64,000 bases of DNA from Lysobacter defluvii IMMIB APB-9 = DSM 18482 (GCF_000423325.1 NZ_AUHT01000007.1:113253-177252); one strand, 5' to 3'; positions 37,361 to 46,726 are shown, numbered from the stretch's first letter. The notes: a model not told the origin generated them from the sequence alone. Program-made: numbers and translations.

Positions 37361-38512
37361 CTAGGAATCGCGCCAGCTGCGAGCCACGCGCTTGACCCCG
37401 CACAGCAGCTCATAGGCGCTGGTGCCGCAGTGGCGGGCCAGCTCGGTGGCCGGGAGGTGGTCGCCCCACAGCTGTACCGGCGTACCGACGGTCGCCTCCG
37501 GGTGCCCCGACAGGTCGACCGTCAGCATGTCCATCGAGACCCGCCCCGCCAGCCGGCCGGGGCGGCCGTCGATCGAAACGGGCGCGCCGTCGGGGGCGAA
37601 CTGCGGGTAGCCGTCCGCGTAGCCCATCGCGACCACGCCGATCCGCATCGGCATCGGCGTGACGAAGCGCGCCCCGTAGCCGACCGGCTCGCCGGCGGGG
37701 AGGTCGCGGATGGCGATGAGCCTGGATTCGATCGTCATCACCGGGCGCAGCTGGTCGGCTTGCGCGTGGGGTGCGGGGAAGGGGGTGGCGCCGTAGAGCA
37801 TCAGGCCGGGGCGGGCCCATGTGCGGCCCTCGTGCGGCTGCGGGCCCTCACCCCGGCCCTCTCCCCGGCCCTCTCCCGCAGGCGGGAGAGGGGGCTCAGC
37901 GAGCGCAGGCCACCCCAGGATCGCGGCCGAGTTCGCCAGGCTCACCACCGGCCGCTCACCCAGCGCCGCCACCACACGCTCGAACACCGCCGCCTGTTCC
38001 GCCGTCCGTCCGCACTCCAGCTCGTCGGCGCGGGCGAAGTGGGTCATCGCAACCAGTCCGTCGACGTGGGGCATCGCGCGCAGGCGCTTCCAGGCGTCCG
38101 CGAATCCGTCCGGCGAAAGCCCCAGGCGGTGCATGCCGGAATCCAGCTTCACCCAGGCGCGCAGCGGCGCCGAAGGCCGGAAGCGCTCGATCGCCTCCAA
38201 CTGCCACGGCGCCTGCACCACGGTCCACAGCCGGTGGCGGTCGATGAGCTCCAGCTCGGCGGCCTCGAAGAAGCCCTCCAGCAGGAGGACCGGCGCGGTG
38301 ATTCCGGCCTCGCGCAGCTCCAGCGCCTCCTCGATGGCGGCCACGGCGAATCCGTCCGCCTCGCCTTCCAGCGCCCGGGCGCACGCGGCCGCGCCGTGGC
38401 CGTAGGCATCGGCCTTGACCACCGCCAGCGCGCGCCCCCCGCCCAGCCGGCGGGCCAGGCGGTAGTTGTGGCGCAGCGCCCCCAGGTCGATCAGCGCGCG
38501 GGCGGGGCGCAA
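37361..38512 (-). CDS. alr: Alanine racemase (PLP)
   Basis: Interconverts L- and D-alanine for peptidoglycan. PLP lysine Lys33 sits in [10 protein letters not shown], catalytic Tyr279 in EPVGYGARF, and MGYADGYP follows. The start is a TTG at 38512: the frame lacks a nearby ATG, and the xanthomonad enzyme begins exactly there ([19 protein letters not shown]). It overlaps dadA by 22 bases. The 383 residues exceed the roughly 360 usual in Xanthomonas because about 24 residues (around 206-230, [17 protein letters not shown]) are inserted between ILGWPAL and RPGLMLYG. Those codons are a copy of an intergenic palindromic repeat. The insertion keeps the frame and lies in a loop between strands of the barrel, so activity may survive; this is inference. 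Confidence 0.93.
   Translation of the reverse strand: MRPARALIDLGALRHNYRLARRLGGGRALAVVKADAYGHGAAACARALEGEADGFAVAAIEEALELREAGITAPVLLLEGFFEAAELELIDRHRLWTVVQAPWQLEAIERFRPSAPLRAWVKLDSGMHRLGLSPDGFADAWKRLRAMPHVDGLVAMTHFARADELECGRTAEQAAVFERVVAALGERPVVSLANSAAILGWPALAEPPLPPAGEGRGEGRGEGPQPHEGRTWARPGLMLYGATPFPAPHAQADQLRPVMTIESRLIAIRDLPAGEPVGYGARFVTPMPMRIGVVAMGYADGYPQFAPDGAPVSIDGRPGRLAGRVSMDMLTVDLSGHPEATVGTPVQLWGDHLPATELARHCGTSAYELLCGVKRVARSWRDS
37842..37892. repeat. Palindromic repeat inserted within alr
   Basis: Second copy of the element at 19952-19990: identical lead GGGCCCTCACCCCGGCCC and identical 11-base arms CCCTCTCCCGC and GCGGGAGAGGG with loop AG. An internal duplication of CCCCGGCCCTCT makes it 12 bases longer. 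It is translated as the Pro/Gly/Glu-rich insert of alanine racemase. Confidence 0.9.
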
Positions 38513-39801
38513 GGCTCCAGCTCCTGGGTCGTGCGCGCGCGGTTGCCGGCGCCATAGCGCGAGATGTCCAGGCCCTCGGTGCTGATCTGCGGCTGGCGCG
38601 AGGACATCAGGTCGGCCAGGTAGCGCCCGGAACCGGCGGCCATGGTCCAGCCCAGCGTCCCGTGCCCGGTATTGAGGTACAGGTTCGGGTAGCGGGTGGC
38701 GCCGACCACCGGGGTGCCATCGGGGGTCGCCGGCCGCAGTCCGGTCCACAGCTCCGCGCCCGGCACGTCGCCCGCGCCGGGGTAGAGGTCGTTGATGACC
38801 TTCTCCAGCGTCGCCCGGCGGCGCGGCGACAGCGACAGGTCGAAGCCCGACACCTCGGCCATGCCGCCCATGCGGATCCGGTCCTCGAAGCGGGTGACCG
38901 CGATCTTGTAGGTCTCGTCCAGCACCGTGGAGACCGGCGCACGCGCCGCGTCCACGATCGGCAGCGTCAGCGAGTAGCCCTTGAGCGGATACACCGGCAG
39001 GTCCAGCCCCAGCGGGCGCACCATCGGCGCGCTGTAGCTGCCCAGCGCGACCACGTAGCGGTCGGCGGTCTCCACCTTGCCGTCGATGCGCACGCCGGTG
39101 ACCCGGCCGCCGTCGTGTTCGATGTGCTCGACGCGATTGCACATGCGGAACTCGACCCCGGCCTGCTTCGCCAGCGCCGCCAGCTTGCGGGTGAAGATCT
39201 CGCAGTCGCCGGTCTCGTCATGCGGCAGGCGCAGGCCGCCGGCGATCGGCGCCTTCGCATGGGCCAGCCCCGGCTCGGCGGCGATGACGCCGGCACGGTC
39301 CAGCAGCTCGTAGGGCACGCCGTACTCGCGCAGGACCTCGATGTCCTTGGCCGCGTCCTCCAGCTGCGCCCGGGTGCGGAACAGCTGAAGAGTGCCGAGC
39401 ATCCGCTCCTCGTAGGCGATGCCGGTGGCGGCGCGCAGCTCGACCATGCAGTCGCGGCTGTACTCGGCCAGCCGCACCATGCGCGCCTTGTTGACCGCGT
39501 AGCGGTCGGAGGTGCAGTTGCGCAGCATCCGCGCCATCCACAGGTACTGCCGCGGGTCCGTGGTCAACTTGATCGCCAGCGGCGCGTGGCGCGAGAGCAG
39601 CCACTTCACCGCCTTGAGCGGGACCTTGGGCGCGGCCCAGGGCGAGGCGTAGCCCGGGGAAACCTGCCCGGCATTGGCGTAGCTGGTCTCCCGCGAGACC
39701 TCCGGCTGCCGGTCGACCACCACCACCTCGTGCCCGGCCTGCGCCAGGTACCAGGCACTGGACACGCCGATCACCCCACCACCAAGCACCAGCACGCGCA
39801 T
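38491..39801 (-). CDS. dadA: D-amino acid dehydrogenase
   Basis: FAD-dependent DadA of 436 residues. It oxidises D-alanine (and other D-amino acids) to the keto acid plus ammonia at the inner membrane and feeds electrons to quinone. The dinucleotide motif [18 protein letters not shown] is at residues 3-20. Conserved stretches [19 protein letters not shown] and the C-terminal [18 protein letters not shown] and [12 protein letters not shown] match the family. It precedes alr with 22 bases of overlap: together they catabolise alanine. The frame is open to 39882, but the ATG at 39801 begins at the FAD motif. A divergent Lrp gene and Lrp-like sites lie upstream. Confidence 0.96.
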   Translation of the reverse strand: MRVLVLGGGVIGVSSAWYLAQAGHEVVVVDRQPEVSRETSYANAGQVSPGYASPWAAPKVPLKAVKWLLSRHAPLAIKLTTDPRQYLWMARMLRNCTSDRYAVNKARMVRLAEYSRDCMVELRAATGIAYEERMLGTLQLFRTRAQLEDAAKDIEVLREYGVPYELLDRAGVIAAEPGLAHAKAPIAGGLRLPHDETGDCEIFTRKLAALAKQAGVEFRMCNRVEHIEHDGGRVTGVRIDGKVETADRYVVALGSYSAPMVRPLGLDLPVYPLKGYSLTLPIVDAARAPVSTVLDETYKIAVTRFEDRIRMGGMAEVSGFDLSLSPRRRATLEKVINDLYPGAGDVPGAELWTGLRPATPDGTPVVGATRYPNLYLNTGHGTLGWTMAAGSGRYLADLMSSRQPQISTEGLDISRYGAGNRARTTQELEPCAPPAR

Positions 39802-39866
39802 TGCGAAAACCCCGTAGCCGGCGGACCGCCCGCCTTCCCGGCCGGGAGTATAGGACGGCACAAGCA

Positions 39867-39910
39867 AGGATATTTCCTGCACTCTCCCGTCAAAACAGGG
39901 ATACTTCCGG
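39867..39910. promoter_or_regulatory. Two phased operator-like boxes between dadA and lrp
   Basis: AGGATATTTCCTGC (39867-39880) and GGGATACTTCCGGC (39898-39911) share GGATAnTTCC. Each is nearly palindromic (GGA-nnnn-TCC). They are spaced 31 bases start to start, three helical turns, as expected for side-by-side Lrp dimers. The dadA -10-like TATACT (minus strand) lies about 15 bases downstream of the first box. Assignment to Lrp is inferred. Confidence 0.55.
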
Positions 39911-39936
39911 CAGGTTCAGCAATCATCCAGTTCCAT

Positions 39937-40449
39937 ATGCCCGTACGCAGCCGCGAACTCGACAAGATCGACCGCAAGATCCTCCGCATCCTCCAGGAGG
40001 AGGGCCGGATTTCCTTCACCGAGCTGGGCGAGCGCGTCGGCCTGTCCACCTCCCCGTGCACCGAGCGCGTGCGCAGGCTCGAGCGCGAGGGCGTGATCAC
40101 CGGCTACCACGCCCGCCTGGACCCCCACCAGGTGGGCGCCGGGCTGCTGGTGTTCGTGGAGATCAGCCTGGCGTACAAGTCGGGCGACATCTTCGAGGAC
40201 TTCCGCGCTGCCGCGCTCAAGCTGCCCAACGTGCTGGAGTGCCACCTGGTGTCCGGCGACTTCGACTACCTGATCAAGCTGCGGATCTCGGAGATGGCCT
40301 CCTACCGCAAGCTGCTGGGCACCACCCTGCTGGCGCTGCCGCACGTGCGCGAGTCCAAGAGCTACATCGTGATGGAGGAGGCCAAGGAGACCCTGAGCCT
40401 GCCGATCCCGGAGCGCGGCGGGCGCGAGCCGCGGCTTCAGAAGCCGTAG
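39937..40449 (+). CDS. Lrp/AsnC family transcriptional regulator
   Basis: Protein of 170 residues: N-terminal winged helix with [44 protein letters not shown], then an RAM ligand domain (about 75-160) with [16 protein letters not shown], typical of Lrp. It is divergent from dadA-alr; in E. coli, Pseudomonas and Xanthomonas Lrp-type regulators (BkdR/DadR/Lrp) control the dad operon in response to alanine or leucine. The gene is therefore probably the local regulator. The start at 39937 begins the HTH; it overlaps the convergent SDR gene by 13 bases. Confidence 0.93.
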   Translation: MPVRSRELDKIDRKILRILQEEGRISFTELGERVGLSTSPCTERVRRLEREGVITGYHARLDPHQVGAGLLVFVEISLAYKSGDIFEDFRAAALKLPNVLECHLVSGDFDYLIKLRISEMASYRKLLGTTLLALPHVRESKSYIVMEEAKETLSLPIPERGGREPRLQKP

Positions 40450-41216
40450 CGCAGGAACCCCCCGTCGACGGCGATGCACTCGCCGGTGATGTAGGCGGCG
40501 GCCGGCAGGCACAGGAAGGCCACCGCGGCGGCGACTTCCTCCGGTTCGCCGATGCGCCCCAGCGGGGTGCGATCGAGCACCTCGTCCAGGTAGTCGGGAT
40601 CGGCCAGGGCGCCGGAGGTGCGGCGGGTACGGATGTACCAGGGCGCGACCGCGTTGACCCGGATGCCGTCGCCGGCCCACTCGGCGGCCAGGTTGCGGGT
40701 CATCTGGTGCATCGCCGCCTTGCTCATGCCGTAGGGCGCGCCGGTGCGCACGTGGGTGATGCCCGAGACGCTGCCGACGTTGACGATGCTCGCCGCGCCA
40801 TGCCGGGCCAGGAGCGGGTGCAGCTGGCGGCACAGCTCGAATGCGGCGAACACGTTGAGCTCGAAGATCCCCCGGTACTCGTCCTCGGCGTAGTCGGTGG
40901 CCGCGCGCGGCAGGTTGCCGCCGGCGTTGTTGACCAGGATGTGCGGCCCCTCGCCGAGGTCCTCGATGCGGTCCAGCAGCGCGCCGCGCGCGGTGCCGTC
41001 GGCCAGGTCGGCGACGTGGGTGTGCAGTCCGCGGTCCGGGAACAGGTCGGCGATCTCTTCGCGGACCTCGTCGAGAGCGTCGGCGTCGCGGCCGACCAGC
41101 AGCAGGTCGGCGCCGAAGCCGGCGAGTTCGCGGGCGATTGCCCGCCCGATCCCGGCGCTGCCGCCGGTCACCACCGCCAGCTGTCCGTCCAGCCGCCAGC
41201 GCCTGGGGTCCATCAT
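40437..41216 (-). CDS. SDR-family oxidoreductase (tropinone reductase-like)
   Basis: Classical short-chain dehydrogenase of 259 residues with TGGSAGIG at 17-24, NNAGG near 96-100, and the catalytic Ser149, Tyr162 and Lys166 (YGMSK). The C-terminal [11 protein letters not shown] tail is standard. The acidic and basic residues after strand 2 (LVGRDADAL) suggest NADP(H). The best resemblance is to SDRs annotated as tropinone reductase-like; the real substrate is unknown. Start is the first of two Met codons. It converges on the lrp gene; no other operon partner is obvious. Confidence 0.9.
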   Translation of the reverse strand: MMDPRRWRLDGQLAVVTGGSAGIGRAIARELAGFGADLLLVGRDADALDEVREEIADLFPDRGLHTHVADLADGTARGALLDRIEDLGEGPHILVNNAGGNLPRAATDYAEDEYRGIFELNVFAAFELCRQLHPLLARHGAASIVNVGSVSGITHVRTGAPYGMSKAAMHQMTRNLAAEWAGDGIRVNAVAPWYIRTRRTSGALADPDYLDEVLDRTPLGRIGEPEEVAAAVAFLCLPAAAYITGECIAVDGGFLRYGF

Positions 41217-41298
41217 GTTCCTCGCAACGGTCTACGCGGCCTTGCCGCGCGGGCCCCTAGGATAGCCGCGTCCCCGCATCCCGCCGATGGAGCTTGCC

Positions 41299-41421
41299 AT
41301 GCGCAGGACCCTGACCGCCGCGGCCCTGCTGGCCGCCCTCGTCCTCGCCGCCTGCGGGCGCCCCGACCCGCCCGAACCCGAGCACCGCCCCGAACCGCAG
41401 GCCGCAGGGGATTCGCCGTAG
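41299..41421 (+). CDS. Small lipoprotein, 40 residues
   Basis: Predicted tiny lipoprotein: a basic start (MRRTLTAAALLAAL), lipobox LVLAAC, then a Pro/Glu/Arg-rich tail (GRPDPPEPEHRPEPQ). TGGAG lies six bases before the ATG at 41299, deciding this start over the in-frame ATG at 41287. Such proteins are common in this group; function is unknown. It converges on sppA. Confidence 0.6.
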   Translation: MRRTLTAAALLAALVLAACGRPDPPEPEHRPEPQAAGDSP

Positions 41422-41482
41422 GGCGCGACAGCCGCCCTCCGGGCGGCGTATCGCGTCGCGCCGGATGTCCGGCTATTGGTAG

Positions 41483-43375
41483 CTACAGGCCCGGGGCGCA
41501 GAGGCAGTGCGCGAGCGCCTTGACCGGAGTACCCGGCCGCACCTGCAGGGCGTCCTGGAACAGCTCCAGGTCGCGTTCGATTCCCGGCACCGCGCTGGCG
41601 GCCAGGCCACGCACCAGGTCGGAGTCGCGCAGCAGCAGCGCGCCGAGGCGGCTGGAGGCGAAGCCCTGCATGAACTGCTCGAACGGGGTGCCGGTCTTCT
41701 CGAGGTAGCGCACCTGGTAGCCGTCCTCCTCCAGCCCGGCCAGCGAGGCGGCGTGCGCCTGGGCATCGCGCAGGTAGCCCATCTCGTCGACCAGCCCGCG
41801 GTCCATCGCCTGCGCACCGCTCCACACGCGGCCGCGGGCGACCTCGTCGACCTGCTCCACGCTGCGCCCCCGCGCCTGCGCGACGTTCCCGGTAAAGTCG
41901 CGGTAGCCCTTCTCGATCACCGACTGGATCACCATGCCGACCTGCGGGTCGAGCGGGCGGGTGATGTCGAAGGCACCGGCGATCGGCGTGGTGCCCACGC
42001 CGTCGGTGTGCACGCCGATGCGGTCCAGCGCGCGCGGCATCGACGGGAACATGCCGAAGATCCCGATCGAACCGGTAATCGTCGACGGATCGGCGTAGAT
42101 GCGGTCGGCATCCATGCTGATCCAGTAGCCGCCGGAAGCGGCCACGTCGCCCATGGACACCACCACCGGCTTGCCGGCCTCGCGCAGCGCCACCACCTCG
42201 CGGCGGATCTGCTCGGAGGCGAACACCTCGCCACCCGGCGAGCTCACCCGCAGCACCACCGCGCTCACCTGGTCGTCGTCGCGCGCCTCGCGCAGCAGCG
42301 CCGAGGTGGACTCCCCGCCCACCCGACCGGGGGGCTGCTTGCCACCACTGATCGGGCCCGCCGCGACCACCACCGCTACCGACGGGCGCGCGTCCACCAC
42401 GCCGCCGAGGGCACCTTCCAGGTGGGCCAGGTAGTCCTTGAGCGATACCTGCCGGTAACCGTTGTCGGCGTCCTCGTCGGCCACGCCGCGCCCGGCCATC
42501 AGTTCGCCGAACTCCTCGCGGGTCATGGTGCCGTCGGCCAGGCCGCGTTCCACCGCATAGCGGGCCAGGTCCCCGCCGGCGGCGGCGAGGTCCTCCGGCA
42601 GCCGGGCGATGTCGGCCGACAGGCGTGCCGGCTCGATGCCGCGCCCGGCCCCGACGTCGCCCAGGTAGCGCTGCCACAGGTCGTTCATCCAGTACAGGTC
42701 GGCTTCCTTGGACTCCGGGGAAGCGGCGTCGAGCACGAACGGCTCGGCGGCGGACTTGTACTCGCCCACCTTGAACAGGTGGACGTCGACGCCGAGCTTC
42801 TCCTCCAGCGCCTCGCGGAAGTACGGGCGGTAGCTGGCGAGGCCTTCCAGCACCACGCCGCCGCCGATCGGGTCGATGTACAGCTCGTCCGCGTGCGAGG
42901 CCGCCAGGTACGCGCCCTGGCCCATGCCCTCGCTGAAGGCCACCACTTCCTTGCCGGCCGCGCGCACGCGGTCCACCGCGGCGGCGACCTCGCGCCAGGA
43001 CGCCATGCCCCCGCCCGAAAGCCCGTCCAGCTCCAGCACCACGCGCTCGATGCGCTCGTCCCCGGCGGCGTGGTCCAGCGCCGCCAGCAGGTCGCGCAGC
43101 TGCACCTCGCCTCCGCCCTGGCCCATCCCCTCGGTCAGGCTGCGGGTGAACGGGTCGGTGCTGTACTGCTCGACCAGCGTTCCCTCCGGCGCGACCACCA
43201 GGGCGGTCTGGCCGTGCAGCGGCACGATGCCCTCGCCGGAGGACAGGATCGCGACGAACAGGAACAGCAGGAAGAAGAACAGCAGGTTGAGGATCAACCG
43301 CCGGGTGAAGTTCATCGCATCCCAGATGCCGATGAAGAAGCGGGCGATCGGGCCGCGACGCGCAGGCTGGCTCAT
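41483..43375 (-). CDS. sppA: Signal peptide peptidase SppA (67K type)
   Basis: Membrane-bound serine protease of 630 residues that degrades cleaved signal peptides. One transmembrane anchor lies at about residues 26-44 (LILNLLFFFLLFLFVAIL), then two ClpP-like domains of the long E. coli type. The catalytic dyad is Lys207 (GEYKSAAEPF; E. coli Lys209) and Ser414 (GDVAASGGYW; E. coli Ser409). The family motif SPGGEVFASEQIR is also present. The ATG at 43375 gives a short cytoplasmic lead before the anchor. It lies 64 bases downstream of the MATE gene on the same strand, with independent regulation likely. The C-terminal 35 residues are unconserved. Confidence 0.95.
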   Translation of the reverse strand: MSQPARRGPIARFFIGIWDAMNFTRRLILNLLFFFLLFLFVAILSSGEGIVPLHGQTALVVAPEGTLVEQYSTDPFTRSLTEGMGQGGGEVQLRDLLAALDHAAGDERIERVVLELDGLSGGGMASWREVAAAVDRVRAAGKEVVAFSEGMGQGAYLAASHADELYIDPIGGGVVLEGLASYRPYFREALEEKLGVDVHLFKVGEYKSAAEPFVLDAASPESKEADLYWMNDLWQRYLGDVGAGRGIEPARLSADIARLPEDLAAAGGDLARYAVERGLADGTMTREEFGELMAGRGVADEDADNGYRQVSLKDYLAHLEGALGGVVDARPSVAVVVAAGPISGGKQPPGRVGGESTSALLREARDDDQVSAVVLRVSSPGGEVFASEQIRREVVALREAGKPVVVSMGDVAASGGYWISMDADRIYADPSTITGSIGIFGMFPSMPRALDRIGVHTDGVGTTPIAGAFDITRPLDPQVGMVIQSVIEKGYRDFTGNVAQARGRSVEQVDEVARGRVWSGAQAMDRGLVDEMGYLRDAQAHAASLAGLEEDGYQVRYLEKTGTPFEQFMQGFASSRLGALLLRDSDLVRGLAASAVPGIERDLELFQDALQVRPGTPVKALAHCLCAPGL

Positions 43376-43439
43376 TCTTTGACTCCGTGGCAACGCGTGC
43401 AGACTACCGGGTTGCCCGGGGGCCGGCATCCGCCGTTGG

Positions 43440-44888
43440 TCACCCGCTGGCGGGACTCACGCCGCCGGGCAGCTCGACGCTGCCGGGCCGGAGCAGCAGG
43501 GGATCGAGCCGCCGTGGCCGGGTGGAGCGACGGTAGCGCAGTCCCAGCAGCACCGCGGCCACCGACAGGCCGGCGATCAGCCCCATCCACATGCCGCGCG
43601 GGCCCATCGGCTCGACGAACCCCCCGAGCCCGAGCCCCAGCATGCTCCCCAGGACCATCCCGACGCCCCAGTACGACACCGCCGCCAGCAGCATCGGCAC
43701 CCGCGTGTCGCCCAGCCCCCTCAGCGCGCCGGCACTGATCACCTGGACCCCGTCGGGGAACTGGAACGCCGCCGCGTACAGCATCAGGCCGGCCGCCGTC
43801 GCCGCGACCGCGGCATCGGCGGTGTAGAAGCCCACCACCCACTGGTTGCCCAGCAACAGCACCAGCGCCGAAGCCGCCTGCGTCCCCAGCACGATCAGCA
43901 GGCCAGCGCGCGCGGCCCGGCGCACGCCGTCGCCATCGCCCCGGCCGAGCGCATGCCCCACCCGGACGGTGGTCGCCTCCGCCAGCCCCATCGGCACCAT
44001 GAAGCACAGGCTGGCAACGTTGATCGCGATCTGGTGCGCCGCCGCCGGCACCTCTCCCAGCCGCCCGATCAGCAGGGCGGTGACGACGAACAGCCCGCCC
44101 TCCATCGCCACCGTCACCCCGATCGGCAGCCCCACCGCGAGCAGCCGCCGGATCGGCGCCCAACGCGGCGGTTCGAACCGCCCGAACAGCCGCAGGCCGG
44201 CGAAGCGCCGGCCCCGCCACAGGTACAGCGCGAACGCGATCGCCTGGCACCACAGCATCACCGCCGAGGCATAGCCGGGCCCACCCGGCCCCAGCTCCGG
44301 AAAGCCCAGCGCGCCCCAGGTCAGCACGTAGCCCAGCGGAACCAGCACCAGCAGCCCCCCGAAACCCAGCACCATGCCGGGAACCGTGAAGTGCAGGCCG
44401 TCGCTGAGGTAGCGCATGCACACATAGAGGGTCAGCGCCGGGACGCCCCAGCGGATCCCGTGCAGGAACGCAGTCGCGCCGGGGACGATCGAGGGCGCGA
44501 TCCCCATCGGCTCCAACGCGTGCACCACCGCGGTGAGGAAGCAGAACAGCAGCAGTCCCAGGCCCGCGGCCAGCCACATGGCCTGGCGGAACAGCGGCCC
44601 GACCTCCTCCCGCCGTCCGTGGCCGTCCAGCTGCGACACCGCCGGCGGCACCGAGAGCAGCGTGCCCAGGGGCACCATCATCGGGAGCCAGAACAGCGCC
44701 GTCCCGACCGCCACCGCCGCCAGCGTGTCGGTGCCGTGGCGCCCGGCGATCACGCTGTCGACGAAGCCGATCAGCCCGGTCGACAGGTGCCCGGCCACCA
44801 GCGGCGCGGCCAGCAGTGCGGTGCGGGCGACGTCGTGGCGGAAGCGCGGCGCCGCGGCGCCCCGGGCCTCAGCGCCCGAGGCGTCCAC
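43440..44888 (-). CDS. MATE family efflux transporter
   Basis: Membrane protein of 482 residues with about 12 hydrophobic segments, of the NorM/MdtK branch. Typical spots: the start LLAAPLVAGHLSTGLIGFVDSVIAGRHGTDTLAAVAVG, and the second-half counterpart HQIAINVASLCFMVPMGLAEATTVRVGHALG. These carriers export cationic drugs or metabolites using Na+ or H+. The start is a GTG at 44888, overlapping the DUF3106 gene by 20 bases; no ATG precedes the first membrane segment. The coupling to an envelope/sigma-like pair is unusual and may be accidental. Substrate unknown. Confidence 0.88.
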   Translation of the reverse strand: MDASGAEARGAAAPRFRHDVARTALLAAPLVAGHLSTGLIGFVDSVIAGRHGTDTLAAVAVGTALFWLPMMVPLGTLLSVPPAVSQLDGHGRREEVGPLFRQAMWLAAGLGLLLFCFLTAVVHALEPMGIAPSIVPGATAFLHGIRWGVPALTLYVCMRYLSDGLHFTVPGMVLGFGGLLVLVPLGYVLTWGALGFPELGPGGPGYASAVMLWCQAIAFALYLWRGRRFAGLRLFGRFEPPRWAPIRRLLAVGLPIGVTVAMEGGLFVVTALLIGRLGEVPAAAHQIAINVASLCFMVPMGLAEATTVRVGHALGRGDGDGVRRAARAGLLIVLGTQAASALVLLLGNQWVVGFYTADAAVAATAAGLMLYAAAFQFPDGVQVISAGALRGLGDTRVPMLLAAVSYWGVGMVLGSMLGLGLGGFVEPMGPRGMWMGLIAGLSVAAVLLGLRYRRSTRPRRLDPLLLRPGSVELPGGVSPASG

Positions 44889-45513
44889 GCAGCCACTGGC
44901 CCCGGTTGGAGGCCGCGGTGGAGACGAGTTCGCGCCGCAGCTGGTCGCGGTCCTGGGGGGCGGTGCGCTGCACCAGCACCGCCAGGTCCCGGCGCTGGAC
45001 GGCGTCCATTCCGCGCAGCGCCCGCAGCAGCGCGTCGTGCTGGTCCGCGGGCACCTGGGCCAGCAGGGGCTGCAGCGCCGGGTAATCGGCGCCGAGTTCC
45101 GGACCCAGCAGCCAGCCCCTGCGCTCGCTGACGTCGAGCGCCTCGAACTGCTCGCGCAACGCCCGCCGCTCGTCATCCGGGAGCCCGGCGTACGCGGTGG
45201 CGGCCGCGCGCACCCGTGCACGGTCGTAGTTGGTCAGGTCCTGCCACGCCCGGTAGCGCACCCGGAATGCCGCCTGCTCGCCGGGAGCCAGGCCGTCCCA
45301 CTCGGTCATCCGCTCGACGAACGCGCGGCGGCGTGCCTCGTCCCATCGCTCCCAGGTGGCCGCGCGTTCCTGGAGCTGCTGGCGGCGCGAGGGATCGAGC
45401 TTGTCCCACACCCCGGCCAGTCCTTCCAGCCCAGGCGGCACGGCAAGCGCCACGCCCGCGGCCAGCAGCATCGGCACCACGGCCCAGCATGCGCGGCGCT
45501 CAGTGCGGCTCAT
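44869..45513 (-). CDS. DUF3106 domain protein
   Basis: Exported protein of 214 residues: a signal peptide (AVVPMLLAAGVALAVPP) followed by a helical, charged region with recurring W-x-x-L/Q patterns (WDKLDPSRRQQLQERAATWERWDEA and further). It is characteristic of DUF3106, and the second half has RGWLLG and QPLLAQVPADQ. The function is unknown; family members tend to be next to sigma-factor-like genes in xanthomonads (my recollection). It overlaps the sigma-like gene by 14 bases and the MATE gene by 20 bases, making a three-gene coupled unit. Start at the ATG of the signal peptide. Confidence 0.78.
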   Translation of the reverse strand: MSRTERRACWAVVPMLLAAGVALAVPPGLEGLAGVWDKLDPSRRQQLQERAATWERWDEARRRAFVERMTEWDGLAPGEQAAFRVRYRAWQDLTNYDRARVRAAATAYAGLPDDERRALREQFEALDVSERRGWLLGPELGADYPALQPLLAQVPADQHDALLRALRGMDAVQRRDLAVLVQRTAPQDRDQLRRELVSTAASNRGQWLRGRLGR

Positions 45514-46537
45514 GGTCGGTCTCCACCGTCTCGGTGCCGGTTGGCGCGGCGGCATCCCCTGCGGCCGCCGGTCCTCCTGGCGCCAACCGCGGCGTATCGG
45601 CACGCGCGAGTCCCGGCTCGGCACCGGGGGCCGGGGCACTCACGCCCTGCGCGGCGAGCCAGGAATGGAAACCCAGCTCCCGCGCATCGTCCATGCCACC
45701 GGGATCGGCGAGCAGTTCGAAGTCACGGTGGGTCAGCACCTCCACCTGGCGGTCGTAGCGCGAGGCCGGCTCCTCCCCCCGCTCGAGCGAGCGGCTCCAG
45801 ACCTCGCCTTCTTCCGGACCCGCCAGCCGCGCCCGCAGTGCGTCGCCAAAGAAAGTCGCCACGAACGCCAGTACGCACACCGCCAGCAGGACCCACAGCG
45901 CGGGCACCAGCCAGCGCGGCCGGGCGGGGGGCGACCCTGGATCCGGGCCGGTCGCCGCGGCATCCGTGGCGGCGCCGGCCAGCGCGGCGGCGCGCATGCC
46001 TGCAAGGGCGCGCTGCCGGTCCGGCGGCAGGCTCTTGATGCGGCGGTGCACCTGGTCGCGCAGCTGGCGCCACTGGGTTGCCAGGGCGTCCTGGTCGTCG
46101 TTCCCCGCCAACTGGGCCAGGGCGCGGCGCACGGCGACGCCGTACCCCTGGGTGGTCACGCCCAGGACCTTCGCCGCCCCCTGCTCGTCGAGCCCGCCGG
46201 CCAGGCTCAGCAGCAGGGCCGCGCGCGGACCGGCACCCAGTGACGCGAGCCGGTCGGTCGACGAAAGCTCCGCGCGCACCGGGACGTGTCCGAGCAGCTC
46301 CGGGCGGGCCAGCAGCAGGCTCCAGAACCGGACCGGCCAGGCCGACATCACGTGGGCGGCCCCCGGGTCCTCCTCCGCCGCACTGGCCCGGAACCCGGCC
46401 ATCGCGGCCGCCAGCGCCCGGTCGCCGGTGGCGGCATCGCCGCACTGCAGCTCGGCAAACACCGCGGCGCGGCGCTCGATCCCGCGCAGGAACGCAGCCA
46501 GCGCGGGGGAAGCCGTCGGGGAAACCTCAGGACGCAT
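45500..46537 (-). CDS. Membrane-anchored sigma-factor-like protein
   Basis: Protein of 345 residues. Residues 98-143 (LASLGAGPRAALLLSLAGGLDEQGAAKVLGVTTQGYGVAVRRALAQL, in parts) resemble sigma region 4 with a helix-turn-helix. Residues 209-230 form one strong membrane helix, and the C-terminal 115 residues are acidic, Pro/Gly-rich and probably periplasmic. No convincing region 2 is visible, so it is not a normal ECF sigma. It may be an anti-sigma-like or co-regulator fusion. Overlap with the DUF3106 gene implies the two work together, the latter perhaps as the periplasmic partner. Function is inference. Confidence 0.65.
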   Translation of the reverse strand: MRPEVSPTASPALAAFLRGIERRAAVFAELQCGDAATGDRALAAAMAGFRASAAEEDPGAAHVMSAWPVRFWSLLLARPELLGHVPVRAELSSTDRLASLGAGPRAALLLSLAGGLDEQGAAKVLGVTTQGYGVAVRRALAQLAGNDDQDALATQWRQLRDQVHRRIKSLPPDRQRALAGMRAAALAGAATDAAATGPDPGSPPARPRWLVPALWVLLAVCVLAFVATFFGDALRARLAGPEEGEVWSRSLERGEEPASRYDRQVEVLTHRDFELLADPGGMDDARELGFHSWLAAQGVSAPAPGAEPGLARADTPRLAPGGPAAAGDAAAPTGTETVETDHEPH

Positions 46538-46573
46538 CGGGGGCCCTCATCATCGCCAGATCATACCGGCCGG

Positions 46574-46595
46574 GGGGTTGCCGACGGGCAACCCC
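46574..46595. other. Perfect 9-base hairpin GGGGTTGCC/GGCAACCCC
   Basis: Stem of nine pairs with loop GACG, 37 bases upstream of the sigma-like gene start. A TATGAT at 46560-46565 (minus strand) lies between it and the gene, so it may be a regulator site or part of a leader. No T-run follows. Confidence 0.45.
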
Positions 46596-46726
46596 AAGCG
46601 CGGTCAGGCTTGCAGGCAGCGCGTGAAGGGCGCCTGCGGCGACAAGGGGTTTTGCACAGAGGGCGCAAGTCCAGTCTGAACGGGTGTTCAGCAAGCTCAA
46701 AGCGTTCGTTACGCCTATGTTTCACG

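Noticed and set aside
41431-41447. GCCGCCC/GGGCGGC hairpin between the small lipoprotein gene and sppA as a terminator
   Set aside because: Seven GC pairs but no T-run on either side; in this base composition such stems are frequent by chance.
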